Shown in pieces: positions 1 through 8,522 of a stretch of DNA of 64,000 bases (position 1 is the first letter of the stretch; every line of letters begins with the position of its first letter). The stretch comes from Solimonas flava DSM 18980. GTDB lineage: Bacteria > Pseudomonadota > Gammaproteobacteria > Nevskiales > Nevskiaceae. The position numbers were made by a program, and so were the translations under genes. Below the pieces are notes generated by a model. The model had not been told where the DNA came from. It did no database searches and saw nothing but the letters and a program-made list of their open reading frames with translations. The stretch is taken from NCBI RefSeq assembly GCF_000426685.1, contig NZ_AUFV01000015.1, positions 1-64,000 of the forward strand. The letters run 5' to 3'.

Positions 1-337
1 CATCCGCTCGCTGGAACAGGTGATCGAGTGGCGCGGCAAGCCAAAGGTCATCCGTTGCGACAATGGGCCCGAGTACATCAGCGGCGCCTTGTTGGCGTGG
101 GCCGAGCGTGCCGGCATCCGCATCGAGCACATCCAACCGGGCAAGCCACAGCAGAATGCCTATGTCGAACGCTACAACCGCACCGTGCGTTACGCGTGGC
201 TGGCTCGAACCCTGTTTGACTCGATTGAGCAGGTGCAGGACAAGGCCACTCGTTGGCTCTGGACTTACAACCATGAGCGCCCGAACATGGCGCTTGGCGG
301 TATCACGCCTATGCAGAAACTTGCCTTGGCCGCTTAG
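1..337 (+). CDS. IS3-family transposase OrfB, C-terminal part (cut by window edge)
   Basis: The frame is open from the first full codon at position 2, so the gene begins outside the window. The visible ~111 residues are the end of an rve integrase core: the second catalytic Asp lies in CDNGPEY and the Glu of the DDE triad in NAYVERYNRTVR, followed by the typical WLWTYNHERPNMALGG tail. Such enzymes cut and join IS3-type element ends. The DNA just after the stop (about 345-385) probably holds the element's right end, but I cannot pair it with a left end. Family assignment is secure; intactness is unknown. Confidence 0.9.
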   Translation, partial: IRSLEQVIEWRGKPKVIRCDNGPEYISGALLAWAERAGIRIEHIQPGKPQQNAYVERYNRTVRYAWLARTLFDSIEQVQDKATRWLWTYNHERPNMALGGITPMQKLALAA

Positions 338-411
338 CTCCACTTTTGGCGACCGCTGAAAGCGGGGGGATTACCCAACCACCTTCGTGCGCCAGCGATC
401 AGCGATTCACT

Positions 412-843
412 TCACCTGCGGGCTTGCGGGAGGAGTCCATGTACCGTTGGTTGGGCAGCGATACGCTTGGTCTTCATGTTCCCGAGCGCTGCAGCCTCTA
501 TTGCTCTTTCCTCGGTAAAGGCCGGGGTCCACCGGGCCCCTCGATGTTTAAAAGCGCTCTCGGCGTGGGTTACCGAGCCTTCTACTTTTTCTTTTGAGCT
601 TTGCATCATCCACGACCAGTCAATCGCCGCAATCATTTGGCGACCCAGCCTCTCTGAATCAGGGAATCCAGCAGCATCGAAACGCAGCAGGTAGTAGCCC
701 TTACGGGTGACACGTACTGGCTTGCGGTTACGAAGCTCAACGGCGACCTCAGCGAATCGCGTTGATGTGTTCGCAAGCTCTGGGATACATGGTTTATTCA
801 ACGGATCGTGGAGTTGCATTGCTAGTTTCAACGGTACAGACAT
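412..843 (-). CDS. Hypothetical protein
   Basis: A 143-residue soluble protein that I do not recognise. No membrane segment or clear catalytic motif is visible; the middle contains a short run VRVTRKGYYLLRF that could be a small beta sheet. I chose the ATG at 843; an in-frame GTG at 891 with GAGGA just upstream would add 16 residues. Base composition is AT-richer than the main part of the window, like its neighbours, consistent with a transferred segment. The gene could be non-functional cargo. Confidence 0.5.
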   Translation of the reverse strand: MSVPLKLAMQLHDPLNKPCIPELANTSTRFAEVAVELRNRKPVRVTRKGYYLLRFDAAGFPDSERLGRQMIAAIDWSWMMQSSKEKVEGSVTHAESAFKHRGARWTPAFTEERAIEAAALGNMKTKRIAAQPTVHGLLPQARR

Positions 844-1013
844 CAGCTCTTCCGATGGAGAAAAGCAAAATAGCCGAACAGAAATGCTCACGGGTTCCTC
901 GACGCCAAACGCCCACGCTCAGGGGCGTTTGAGGCGAGGAACGTTTTTGCGGCAGCAAAAATGGGCCATGGGTGAAACGTCCCTTGCAGCGTGTTGGTTG
1001 GGCGGCATCCTGA

Positions 1014-1676
1014 CTATTCCTTACGCGTGATCGTGCCATCAGCCGCACGAACAGTTTCCTTTGCTGAACTGAGCGCTCGCCCAAGCTTTTCAGCGTACTC
1101 AACTGCTTCAGGCAGTTCCTTGTACGGGTCAAAATAGCGAGGCACTTGATCAAACGTGATACCGAGTGTCAAAGACGCCCAATCAAGAGCTTCGCTGGGC
1201 ACCCGAGTTGGGAATCTGTCGGAGAGCGCCAGCACCTCCTTCGCGCTTTGAACCAGTGATGCATGGGCATTCCTTGCCTGCTCCAACTCTCTTATTACTG
1301 TTGGAGTTACCTGATTTTCCCACTGCAGTAATGAGCTAAAGGCATGAGCCTGTTTGAGGCCTTCCTGATAGCTCAGGTAGTTAAAGACTGTTGCATGGCG
1401 CTGTAGTAGCGAAAAATACGCGTCTAAGACCGGAATAGTTCTTTGCGCTATCTGCTCGGCGACGTTGAGGTTCAACTCAGCATCCGAAACTTCGTCCGCT
1501 CGTTTCTTATTTTCGTAGTAGTTTGCCCAAGTTAGCGCGAGCACCATCAAAGCGATAGCACTAGAGACACGCGCCGCTCGAATCTGTTTTTCGTTATCAC
1601 CGGCAGTAAGCCGAGCAGCGTGCAACGCCGCCCCAACCGATAAGACCGACGTCGCAATTAGTGCTTCAACAATCAC
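1014..1676 (-). CDS. Hypothetical membrane-anchored protein
   Basis: About 220 residues. Two hydrophobic segments occupy the first ~60 residues (IVEALIATSVLSVGAAL and VSSAIALMVLALTWA), followed by a long, largely helical soluble part. The start is most likely the GTG at 1676, preceded by GAGGTGG at good spacing; an in-frame TTG at 1703 is less convincing. No family recognised. It lies in the AT-richer left segment between other orphan genes on the same strand. Confidence 0.55.
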   Translation of the reverse strand: MIVEALIATSVLSVGAALHAARLTAGDNEKQIRAARVSSAIALMVLALTWANYYENKKRADEVSDAELNLNVAEQIAQRTIPVLDAYFSLLQRHATVFNYLSYQEGLKQAHAFSSLLQWENQVTPTVIRELEQARNAHASLVQSAKEVLALSDRFPTRVPSEALDWASLTLGITFDQVPRYFDPYKELPEAVEYAEKLGRALSSAKETVRAADGTITRKE

Positions 1677-1886
1677 TTGGCCACCTCGTTTCGTGCCGCC
1701 CAACGAGGCTGTAGAAAAACGCCGCGCGAGACACGGTTCTCTGCGATCGCATCTTCAGAGCGATTCATGGCGAAGGCGATGGCTCTGCCAGGCATGTGTT
1801 GTCTCGAAGCCCGTTTTGGGCCGGCTGACGATACTGCGCATGCACTCGCTTTCCAAGTGCATTCTCACGCCGCCTTGCCGCGCAGG

Positions 1887-2465
1887 TTAGGAGTCGACAC
1901 TGGAGATGCTCGTCGGGTCAATCCCAAGGGGCGACTTCTGACCGTGTAGTTCTATTCGGGTCCCGGTCGGAAATTTCAATTTCTGAGATGCATCCAAGCA
2001 TAGTGCCTTTCGTCCCAGCATCATGAACGGCACATCAGCTATGAGGGGACGCTCACAACTGTGGCCTGAGCGGCTACTGTAAGAATCACTTTCCCAGCCA
2101 GACACTACCACCTCTTCGACACCAGCGCTTCCAAAGATGACGGTATACACCCAAGGGAGGCCTGCCGAAAGGCCTACCCAACTGAGACAGAAGAAAGCGG
2201 CTCCCATGAACGGAGCGCGGATGGTCGGAGTGCGAAGAATCCTTGGAAGTTGCTGCAAAGCTTCTAGGCGTGCCTCGACCATGCGAGAGTCCCAGCCAGG
2301 GCGCCAGAAGAAGAAAAAGAAAAAAATCCCGAGAAAAATTGAGCCGAACTTGGCAAATTCAACTGTCTGGTGGTTCGGCACAAAGTTGCTAAAAAGCAAC
2401 GCAGCAAGTGCCGCTGGACCGGATACTAAGAGCAAGGCGCCTGTAGCGTAATTTAAGATCTTCAC
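1887..2465 (-). CDS. Hypothetical multi-pass membrane protein
   Basis: About 192 residues with three hydrophobic stretches: an N-terminal one (GALLLVSGPAALAALLF), a striking phenylalanine run (GIFFFFFFW) and one around AFFCLSWVGLSAGLPW. The C-terminal third is polar. I prefer the GTG start at 2465 because TAGGAG lies four bases upstream; an upstream TTG at 2516 is the alternative. No homologous family recognised. It sits just left of the IS5 element on the same strand as the flanking orphans. Confidence 0.55.
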   Translation of the reverse strand: MKILNYATGALLLVSGPAALAALLFSNFVPNHQTVEFAKFGSIFLGIFFFFFFWRPGWDSRMVEARLEALQQLPRILRTPTIRAPFMGAAFFCLSWVGLSAGLPWVYTVIFGSAGVEEVVVSGWESDSYSSRSGHSCERPLIADVPFMMLGRKALCLDASQKLKFPTGTRIELHGQKSPLGIDPTSISSVDS

Positions 2466-2589
2466 GAGACTCCTAGACAGTATGACTTCCGCAGTCAGAG
2501 GCGCTGACCTCCGCAAAGGCCGTAACGCGGGTTAGCGAGGCGCCAGAGCCGCAGGAGCGAGTAAGCACCACACTCATGGATCGGTTCCT

Positions 2590-3714
2590 TTAGGGAAAGT
2601 CTGAATAACCCTGCGGGCCACGCACGCGCAGCTGGTACAGCGCGCGCGTTTCGCATCTGAAAGACGATTGACGGCCGATGGGTGCGCTTGGCGCCGGGCG
2701 GCGGCGCTTTTCATCGCCCATCACCCCGTATAAGCGAGCGAGCTGCAGACGCACCTCGCCTGTCATCGCCAATAATTTCTTGCGCACCCGCCACAGATTG
2801 GCCAGCGCGAACAAAGTGACGATCTGCGCCGTGTTCTTGGCCATGCCCTTGAAGCGCACCTTCACGTATCCGAACTGACGCTTGATGACGCGAAACGGAT
2901 GTTCGACCTTGGCCCGGATGCTGGCCTTGTCGTGCTCCTGTTGCTCGATGCGCTGCCGCTCAGGGCCTTGTGGCAGCTTCTGGATCTGGCCGCGCCGGCG
3001 CGCGATCTCCCAGCGCAGCGTCTTGCGCGGCACGCGCTGGGCGGCGCCGGTGTAGCCAGCATCGGCATAGGCCACGGTGTCCTTGCGCCGGATCAGCTCG
3101 TCGACCACTTCGACATCCGCCTCGTTGGCCGGCGTGGTCACCACGGTATGGACCAGGCCGGAATCGACGTCGGCGCCGATGTGCGCCTTCATGCCGAAGT
3201 GCCACTGGTTGCCCTTCTTGGTCTGGTGCATCTCCGGATCGCGCTCGCCGTCGGCGTTCTTGGTCGAACTCGGTGCCGCGATGATCGTCGCGTCGACGAT
3301 GCTGCCGCGCTTGAGCATCAGGCCCTTGCGGCTCAGGTGCGCGTTGACCCGTGCCAGAATCTCCGGTGCCAGATCGTTGGCCTCCAGCCGGTGCCGGAAG
3401 TTCAGAATCGTCGTCTCGTCCGGGATGCGCTCCATGCCCAGTCCGGCGAAGCGCCGCATCGACGTCACTTCGTACAGCGCCTCTTCCATCGCCGGATCGG
3501 ACAGGCCGAACCAGTTCTGCATCAGGTGTACCCGAAGCATCGTCGCCAGCGGATACGGCGGACGCCCGTTGGCTCCGGCCGGATACAGCGGCTCGATCAG
3601 CGATAGCAGCGAGTGCCATGGGATGATCCGTTCCATCTCCGCCAGAAACACTTCCCGCCGCGTCTGTTTGCGCTTGCTCACGTATTCGGCGTCTCCGAAG
3701 CTCAGTTGGTCCAT
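2590..3714 (-). CDS. IS5-family transposase
   Basis: A 374-residue DDE transposase. It has the IS5-type N-terminal domain (DQLSFGDAEYVSKRKQTRR), the GRPPYP segment, VDATIIAAPSSTKN with the first Asp, AYADAGYTG with the second Asp, and the RAKVEHPFRVIKRQFGYVK region bearing the Glu. The start ATG at 3714 is just inside the right repeat. The reading frame runs through the left inverted repeat. Its final Pro codon and TAA stop use the host target duplication (CC from the element, then CTAA read on this strand). The last ~45 residues after GEVRLQ look like a read-through tail. Confidence 0.95.
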   Translation of the reverse strand: MDQLSFGDAEYVSKRKQTRREVFLAEMERIIPWHSLLSLIEPLYPAGANGRPPYPLATMLRVHLMQNWFGLSDPAMEEALYEVTSMRRFAGLGMERIPDETTILNFRHRLEANDLAPEILARVNAHLSRKGLMLKRGSIVDATIIAAPSSTKNADGERDPEMHQTKKGNQWHFGMKAHIGADVDSGLVHTVVTTPANEADVEVVDELIRRKDTVAYADAGYTGAAQRVPRKTLRWEIARRRGQIQKLPQGPERQRIEQQEHDKASIRAKVEHPFRVIKRQFGYVKVRFKGMAKNTAQIVTLFALANLWRVRKKLLAMTGEVRLQLARLYGVMGDEKRRRPAPSAPIGRQSSFRCETRALYQLRVRGPQGYSDFP

Positions 3715-3789
3715 GGCAGGTTCTGCTCTTGATGGTCTGCCTTCACAGCAGCAAGCTACGCGCCAGTTCGGAGGTTATTCAGACTTTCC
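2594..3789 (-). mobile_element. Complete IS5-family insertion sequence
   Basis: A 1,196-bp element bounded by perfect 16-bp inverted repeats, GGAAAGTCTGAATAAC at 2594-2609 and its complement at 3774-3789. It is flanked on both sides by TTAG (2590-2593 and 3790-3793), a 4-bp target duplication of the YTAR type known for IS5. It carries one transposase gene on the minus strand. The perfect ends, duplication and open frame indicate a recent, probably active copy. A degenerate relative is at 11417-11578. Confidence 0.95.
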
Positions 3790-4302
3790 TTAGGCGCCCT
3801 TTTTGTATTGGCGCTCATAGAATGTGGTGCCTGCCTCGTAATCACGAATGTTGCCGGGCTTGATGCTTACTCGCTTCTTTCGAGTGTTGAACTCAAGCAA
3901 GGGTCCAGCTGCGCGTATGAGTAGTGTCTCGATTTCACGCTCATGCTTCTTCTCAGATACGACGTAGAACGAAAAGTAGGACAACTCGAGAACTTGTGCG
4001 TCCTTGCGAGCCTTTAACCTGTTGAAGATCGCGCCTCGGCCTATGTATCGAGGGAACCCCATGGAATCATGGGCGACATACACCCCATCTGTTCCGTAGC
4101 CATTTTCCTTTACATGGTCACGAACTGTCGCTAGGGCGTCGTATGGAAGCTTTTCACCAACGACTTGGAACAGACGCTGTGTCTTTCCGGGGTTTCCTTT
4201 GTGGCGCTTCAACTGACCGTATTGGATCGTCCAGAGCTCGCCATCTCGGTAGACGCACTCTATGGTGGTCTTGGTCAACTTAGACTTGTTCTTTCCGGCC
4301 AT
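3790..4302 (-). CDS. GIY-YIG nuclease-superfamily protein
   Basis: About 170 residues. Residues ~90-155 fit a GIY-YIG fold: GVYVA then PRYIGRG supply the two signature strands, followed by an Arg helix (IFNRLKARK), a Glu in the helix around EIETLLIRAAG, and the Asn in LLEFNTRKKR. These are the family's expected metal and DNA-contact positions. The N-terminal ~85 residues are unrecognised. I take the ATG at 4302 because GGGGAGAG precedes it. The TAA stop (complement of 3790-3792) is part of the IS5 target duplication, so the protein is intact despite the insertion. A stand-alone DNA-processing or defence role is possible but unproven. Confidence 0.65.
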   Translation of the reverse strand: MAGKNKSKLTKTTIECVYRDGELWTIQYGQLKRHKGNPGKTQRLFQVVGEKLPYDALATVRDHVKENGYGTDGVYVAHDSMGFPRYIGRGAIFNRLKARKDAQVLELSYFSFYVVSEKKHEREIETLLIRAAGPLLEFNTRKKRVSIKPGNIRDYEAGTTFYERQYKKGA

Positions 4303-4399
4303 CACGCTCTCCCCAAAGCGGTCCAACGCCGAGCATCAGCCGCGGATTTGCCACAGCGAAGCGAAGGCAAATACGTCGGCTGGATGCATTTGTTGGGCC

Positions 4400-4744
4400 T
4401 CACTTGAAGAAACGCTCGAGCACCAGAGTTATCAAAAAGAAGAGCAGAATTGCGTAGGGGCCCAGTACTGAACGCATCTGCCTCTGACGGTATCGCTTAG
4501 AAAGCAGATTTACTAGCTTTTCAAGCTCATCTGGGAGCTTGCCCAGAACTTTGTAGCGTTCCTCTTCGATGTACCAGCGAATTGCTGATCCCTTCATTCC
4601 AAGGATTGACTTGCCCTTGATTTCATTAGCCGCGGCAGGATAGCTCGCCGCGAGCTTGACAAAAAACACATGCTCCTTGGAGTAACGCTCTCGCCAAACA
4701 GCCAGTACTACCGCTACGGCGAGAAAGAAGATTGCTGCGCTCAT
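4400..4744 (-). CDS. Small membrane protein with two terminal TM segments
   Basis: About 114 residues. A hydrophobic N-terminal helix (AAIFFLAVAVVLAVW) and a C-terminal one (AILLFFLITLVLERF) flank a charged, helical middle. This hairpin-like architecture suggests two membrane anchors with a cytoplasmic domain between them. No family recognised. The start ATG at 4744 lacks a strong ribosome site. It may be co-transcribed with the GIY-YIG gene, about 100 bp downstream. Confidence 0.5.
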   Translation of the reverse strand: MSAAIFFLAVAVVLAVWRERYSKEHVFFVKLAASYPAAANEIKGKSILGMKGSAIRWYIEEERYKVLGKLPDELEKLVNLLSKRYRQRQMRSVLGPYAILLFFLITLVLERFFK

Positions 4745-5035
4745 TTTCGGTCGGCCCAACAGTTAGTAAAAGCATGCCGGGATCAGCATATTCATTCTGC
4801 AGCCTGCGGCGGCAAATTCGGTTAAGCATTTGATTATCATGCCCCGTTCCCCCGTGAAGCGGCATAAGCACGCCGAGCAATCACCGCCTCATGATGCCGC
4901 ATCGTGCAGCGGGACGTCCTACCGGCCCTGAGAACTAGCGCACACCCGCCTCGACGAGGTGACCAACCGCTTTGGGCTGAAAGCTGTCGACGGTCAGCGT
5001 CTCGCCAACGCGATCCGCCGAGCTTCCTCCCACCC
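4745..5035. other. Junction between AT-richer island and GC-rich chromosome
   Basis: About 290 bp with no convincing gene. Base composition shifts here from mixed to strongly GC-rich. The stretch around 4930-5035 reads on the minus strand as a plausible but orphaned protein tail (VGETLTVDSFQPKAVGHLVE), which might be a truncated gene end. No tRNA or clear attachment repeat is visible. Confidence 0.4.
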
Positions 5036-5875
5036 TCAGGCAATCGGCCCGACGACCCACGCGAAGAGATCGAGCAGCAGCAGCACGATCATGCTGACCG
5101 CCGAGGCCTCGATCACCGTGCGGCCGATCGTCCATGGCTGGGCGGCGTCCTCGTCGAGGCGGTAGACGTTGGGGAAGCTGACGATGAAGTACAGCGCATA
5201 GCAGACCGAGCCGAGCGAGAGCATGCGCGGGATGTCGACGTACCAGACGTTGGCGCGAGAAAGGTCCGAGACGCCGACGTAGAAATACGTCTCCGCCCAG
5301 GCGAAGAAGTACGCGGCCACCGCGACCGTCAGCGCCCACAGCAGCGCGCGCAGCCAAGCCGAGGCGGCGAGCGTCATCGTGCGCACGCGGCGCATCAGCA
5401 CGACGGCGATGCTGTGGTAGACGATGAAGAAGGCGATGGCGTTGAAGTACATGCCGACCGGCACCTTGCGGTAGCTCGCCAGCGCGGTCGCCTCGTCCGG
5501 GCCGAGCAGCGCCGAATCGAAGTACCAGCTCACCTTCGGGAAGTGGTAGCGGATGCCGAGCACGTCGAAGAAATACTCGGTATGGAAGTACGTCGCGAAG
5601 AAGACGTACACGAACATGTAGACGTTGTACTTGAACCAGTAGCTGCGCTGCCACGGCACGCCGCTGTGGCGGCGCAGCCAGGCCGGCAGCAGCATGCAGA
5701 ACGGCAGCCACATCGCCAGGTTCTGCATCAGGTGCCAGAAGTTGCCGACGTCGAGCAGGCCGGAGGCGAGGATCGCGTAGTTGTAGACGCAGAACACCGG
5801 CACGAAGGCGAGGAAGAACTTCTCGCCCCAGGCCTTGTCCGGATTCTTCGAAAACCAGTAGCCCGCCAACGCCAT
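5036..5875 (-). CDS. Cycloeucalenol cycloisomerase homologue (membrane protein)
   Basis: About 279 residues with six or seven hydrophobic segments. It carries the pattern I know from plant cycloeucalenol cycloisomerase (CPI1): an N-terminal NPDKAWGEKFF block, a YWFKYNVYM then YFHTEYFFDVLG block, and near the end YALYFIVSFPNVYRLDE followed by a last helix ending VGPIA. In plants the enzyme opens the 9-beta,19-cyclopropane ring of cycloeucalenol in the ER. The start ATG at 5875 has GGGGAGG seven bases upstream. It follows a CMD-family gene on the same strand by 106 bp. Function in this bacterium is unproven; the steroid genes in the window make a role on sterol-like cyclopropyl substrates attractive. 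Confidence 0.8.
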   Translation of the reverse strand: MALAGYWFSKNPDKAWGEKFFLAFVPVFCVYNYAILASGLLDVGNFWHLMQNLAMWLPFCMLLPAWLRRHSGVPWQRSYWFKYNVYMFVYVFFATYFHTEYFFDVLGIRYHFPKVSWYFDSALLGPDEATALASYRKVPVGMYFNAIAFFIVYHSIAVVLMRRVRTMTLAASAWLRALLWALTVAVAAYFFAWAETYFYVGVSDLSRANVWYVDIPRMLSLGSVCYALYFIVSFPNVYRLDEDAAQPWTIGRTVIEASAVSMIVLLLLDLFAWVVGPIA

Positions 5876-5981
5876 CGCTGCGCCTCCCCGTCCGGTCACG
5901 CACCGGCGCCGCCATGCTCGCGGCGCGGCGGCCGGCGCAGCGGCCCTCATTTGGGGGAGACTTCGCGCGGCGCGAGCGCCG

Positions 5982-6338
5982 CTATGCGGCCTTCAGCTCG
6001 GTGACGATGCGGAACAGCTGCGAGCCGCGCGGGTAGCCGACGTACTGCGTCAGGAACATCGCCAGCGCGTCGAGCTGATCGACACGCAGCTCGCCGCGCT
6101 TGAGCGCCGCGCGCAGCTGGATCTGCAGCGTGACCGGATCGCCGAGCGCGGTGATCGCACCGATCAGCAGCAGGCGGCGGTCGCGGATGCTCAGCGTCTC
6201 GTCGGCCCACAGCGTGCCGAACAGCGTTTCCAGCATGAAGTCGACGAACGGTCCGGCCGCGCCCGCCGGCACCTGTACGTCGCCGGCGTAGACCTCCTCG
6301 AACAGCTCGACGCCGCGCGCCCGATCGTATTTGTTCAC
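5982..6338 (-). CDS. Carboxymuconolactone decarboxylase family protein
   Basis: About 118 residues, the usual size of a single CMD/AhpD-like domain. Features seen are a FVDFMLETLFGTLWADETLSIRDRRLLLIG stretch spanning residues ~30-60 and the downstream QLRAALKRGEL helix. The CxxC pair of AhpD peroxidases is absent, so a lyase-like or unknown role is more likely than peroxidase. GTG start at 6338 with GGAGAG four bases upstream. It is the first gene before the cycloisomerase homologue and probably shares its transcript. Confidence 0.8.
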   Translation of the reverse strand: MNKYDRARGVELFEEVYAGDVQVPAGAAGPFVDFMLETLFGTLWADETLSIRDRRLLLIGAITALGDPVTLQIQLRAALKRGELRVDQLDALAMFLTQYVGYPRGSQLFRIVTELKAA

Positions 6339-6509
6339 GTCGCTCTCCGGTTGCGCGGCGGATCGTAGGCGGGCACCCGGCGGCGCGTCAAAAAACAATT
6401 CGATCGTTATGTTTGCGGCGAACGCTCTACCCAGTTTGAGGGAGGATACGGCGGCGGCGGCGGACCTAAGTTCGGCCGGTCGCCAAGAAGAGAACACGGG
6501 GGAGAGCCG

Positions 6510-8414
6510 ATGGGAACTCGCGACGGGCATCGCTGCGGCCACGGCCGCACGGCGATCGCGGCGGCCTTGCTGGCCGCCGGCGCACCGGCGGCGCATGCGG
6601 ATTCGTACGAGGCGTACGGCGTCGAGATCGAAACCCAGCTCTCCGCCACCTACTCGGCGGCGTGGCGCCTGCACGATCCCGACCGCCGGCTCATCGACGC
6701 GCCCGGCGCGGCGACGATCCCGGTGCCGGATTACTTCAAGGTGCCGGAATCGGCGAACTACGACGACGGCAATCGCAACTTCGCCAAGGGCGCGACGATC
6801 AACAACCGTCTGACGCTGCTCGGTGAGCTGATGCTGCGCAAGGACGAATACGGCTTCCAGCTGCGCGGCGACGCCTTCTACGACGACGTCTACCGCCGCC
6901 GCAACGACAACGATTCGCCGGAGACGATCAGCAAGACCGACGGCGCCTACAACGAGTTCAGCCGCGACGCGCGCTACTACGACGGCGCCCGCGCGCGCCT
7001 GCTCGACGCCTACGCCTTCGGCTCCTGGTATCTGAGCGACACCACGGTGCTCAACCTACGCGTCGGCCAGCACGTCGCCGCCTGGGGCGAGAGCCTGTTC
7101 TTCGACGGCATCGCCCTCTCGCAGGGGCCGGCCGACGCCACCAAGGCCAACCTGCCCGGCGTCGACGTCAAGAGCCTGCTGCTGCCGGTCAACCAGATCT
7201 CGATGCAGCTCGCGCTCAACGAGGACTGGACCGTGCTCGGCCAGTACAAGCTGGACTTCAAGCCGACCGAGCTCAATCCGGTCGGCGAATATTTTTCGGT
7301 GACGGATGTGGTCGGCCCCGGCGCCGATTTCATCTACGGGCTGGAGAATCCGCTGTACCTGCCGAACTACGCCGACTTCAATCTGGCCTCGGACGACGCC
7401 GTCGAACTCGTCAATCTCGCGCTGTCCGCGCTGGCGCCGAACGCGCCGACCGGCACCGTCACGCAGGCGCTCGGCCGCATCCTCAACGCGCTCGATACGG
7501 TGCTTCCCGACGTGCCGCTGCCGGTCGGCCAGATCAGCCAGCCGGGCACACCCCGCTACATCAACGTGCAGCGCGTCAAGGACACGCGGCCGAGCTGGGG
7601 CGGCCAGTACGGCATCGGCCTCAAGTACCAGCTCACGCCGGTCACCAACATCGGCCTGTACTGGCTGCGCTACCACAGCACCACGCCGGCGCCGGTGCAG
7701 AACTACGGCTACGCGGCACTGATCGGCGGCGTCAACGGCGTGCCGCCGGTGCTGACCACGCAGGTTCTCAACCTCAAGGTGCCGGTCACCTACAGCGTTC
7801 ACTACTTCGACGGCATCCATCTCGCCGGCCTCAGCTTCTCGACCACGCTCGGCGGCGTCAACGTCGCCGGCGAGGCGCTTTATCGCGACGGCGCCGACGT
7901 GCTCGTCGACGTCGACGGCGGCCTGCTCGGTCCGGTGCCGACGCCGGTGCGCTCGAAGATCTGGCAGGGCCTGCTGTCCGGCCTGTACTCGTTCGGCCCC
8001 GGTCTGTTCTGGGATTCGCTGTCGGTGGTCGGCGAGACCGGCTTCATTCACGTCGCCGACAACGATCAGGGTTGCGGGCCGACCAGCTGCACCAAGGACC
8101 TCACCTACTCGCGCGATGCCGCGGGCCTGTCGACGCTGGCGATCATCGACCGCAAGAACGTCATCTCCGGCTGGGATCTCTCGGTGCCGGTCAGCTACGC
8201 GATGATGATCGCCGGCCAGAGTTCGCTGCTGTCCGGCTTCGGCGCGCTGATGGGGCCGCACGACAAGCGCTTCGGCATCGGCGCCTACATGACCTATCTG
8301 CAGCAGTTCACCGTCGGCGTGCAGTACAGCGGCTTCTTCGGCACGCCCGACCTGCGTGCCAACCCGTACGCGGATCGCGACAACATCGGCATCACGGTGA
8401 AGTACAACTTCTGA
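6510..8414 (+). CDS. DUF1302 outer-membrane protein
   Basis: A 634-residue exported protein: signal peptide ending near AAHA, then the DUF1302 pattern of alternating strands (for example VLNLRVGQHVAAWGESLFFDG) and a terminal aromatic residue (ITVKYNF) typical of beta-barrel proteins. Strong ribosome site GGGGGAGAG before the ATG. In other gammaproteobacteria DUF1302 genes sit beside DUF1329, YCF48-like and RND genes; here those partners are at 15796, 28343 and 25776. Transport of a hydrophobic compound across the outer membrane is the usual suggestion; the substrate is unknown. Confidence 0.85.
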   Translation: MGTRDGHRCGHGRTAIAAALLAAGAPAAHADSYEAYGVEIETQLSATYSAAWRLHDPDRRLIDAPGAATIPVPDYFKVPESANYDDGNRNFAKGATINNRLTLLGELMLRKDEYGFQLRGDAFYDDVYRRRNDNDSPETISKTDGAYNEFSRDARYYDGARARLLDAYAFGSWYLSDTTVLNLRVGQHVAAWGESLFFDGIALSQGPADATKANLPGVDVKSLLLPVNQISMQLALNEDWTVLGQYKLDFKPTELNPVGEYFSVTDVVGPGADFIYGLENPLYLPNYADFNLASDDAVELVNLALSALAPNAPTGTVTQALGRILNALDTVLPDVPLPVGQISQPGTPRYINVQRVKDTRPSWGGQYGIGLKYQLTPVTNIGLYWLRYHSTTPAPVQNYGYAALIGGVNGVPPVLTTQVLNLKVPVTYSVHYFDGIHLAGLSFSTTLGGVNVAGEALYRDGADVLVDVDGGLLGPVPTPVRSKIWQGLLSGLYSFGPGLFWDSLSVVGETGFIHVADNDQGCGPTSCTKDLTYSRDAAGLSTLAIIDRKNVISGWDLSVPVSYAMMIAGQSSLLSGFGALMGPHDKRFGIGAYMTYLQQFTVGVQYSGFFGTPDLRANPYADRDNIGITVKYNF

Positions 8415-8522
8415 CACAGGAACGCGGCACGCCCGCTCGGGCGCTGAAGCCGCAAAGAGAGCAATCGCAGTCAGGCGGGCGGACGAGGCTTTCGGCACAG
8501 TAGTCGGCAACGGACTACGCGC

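Noticed and set aside
8470..8487. Possible seventh palindrome, GTCAGGC-GGGC-GGACGAG, upstream of the AraC/GyrI gene
   Set aside because: Only the right half matches; the left half matches at four of seven positions, which chance allows in this composition.
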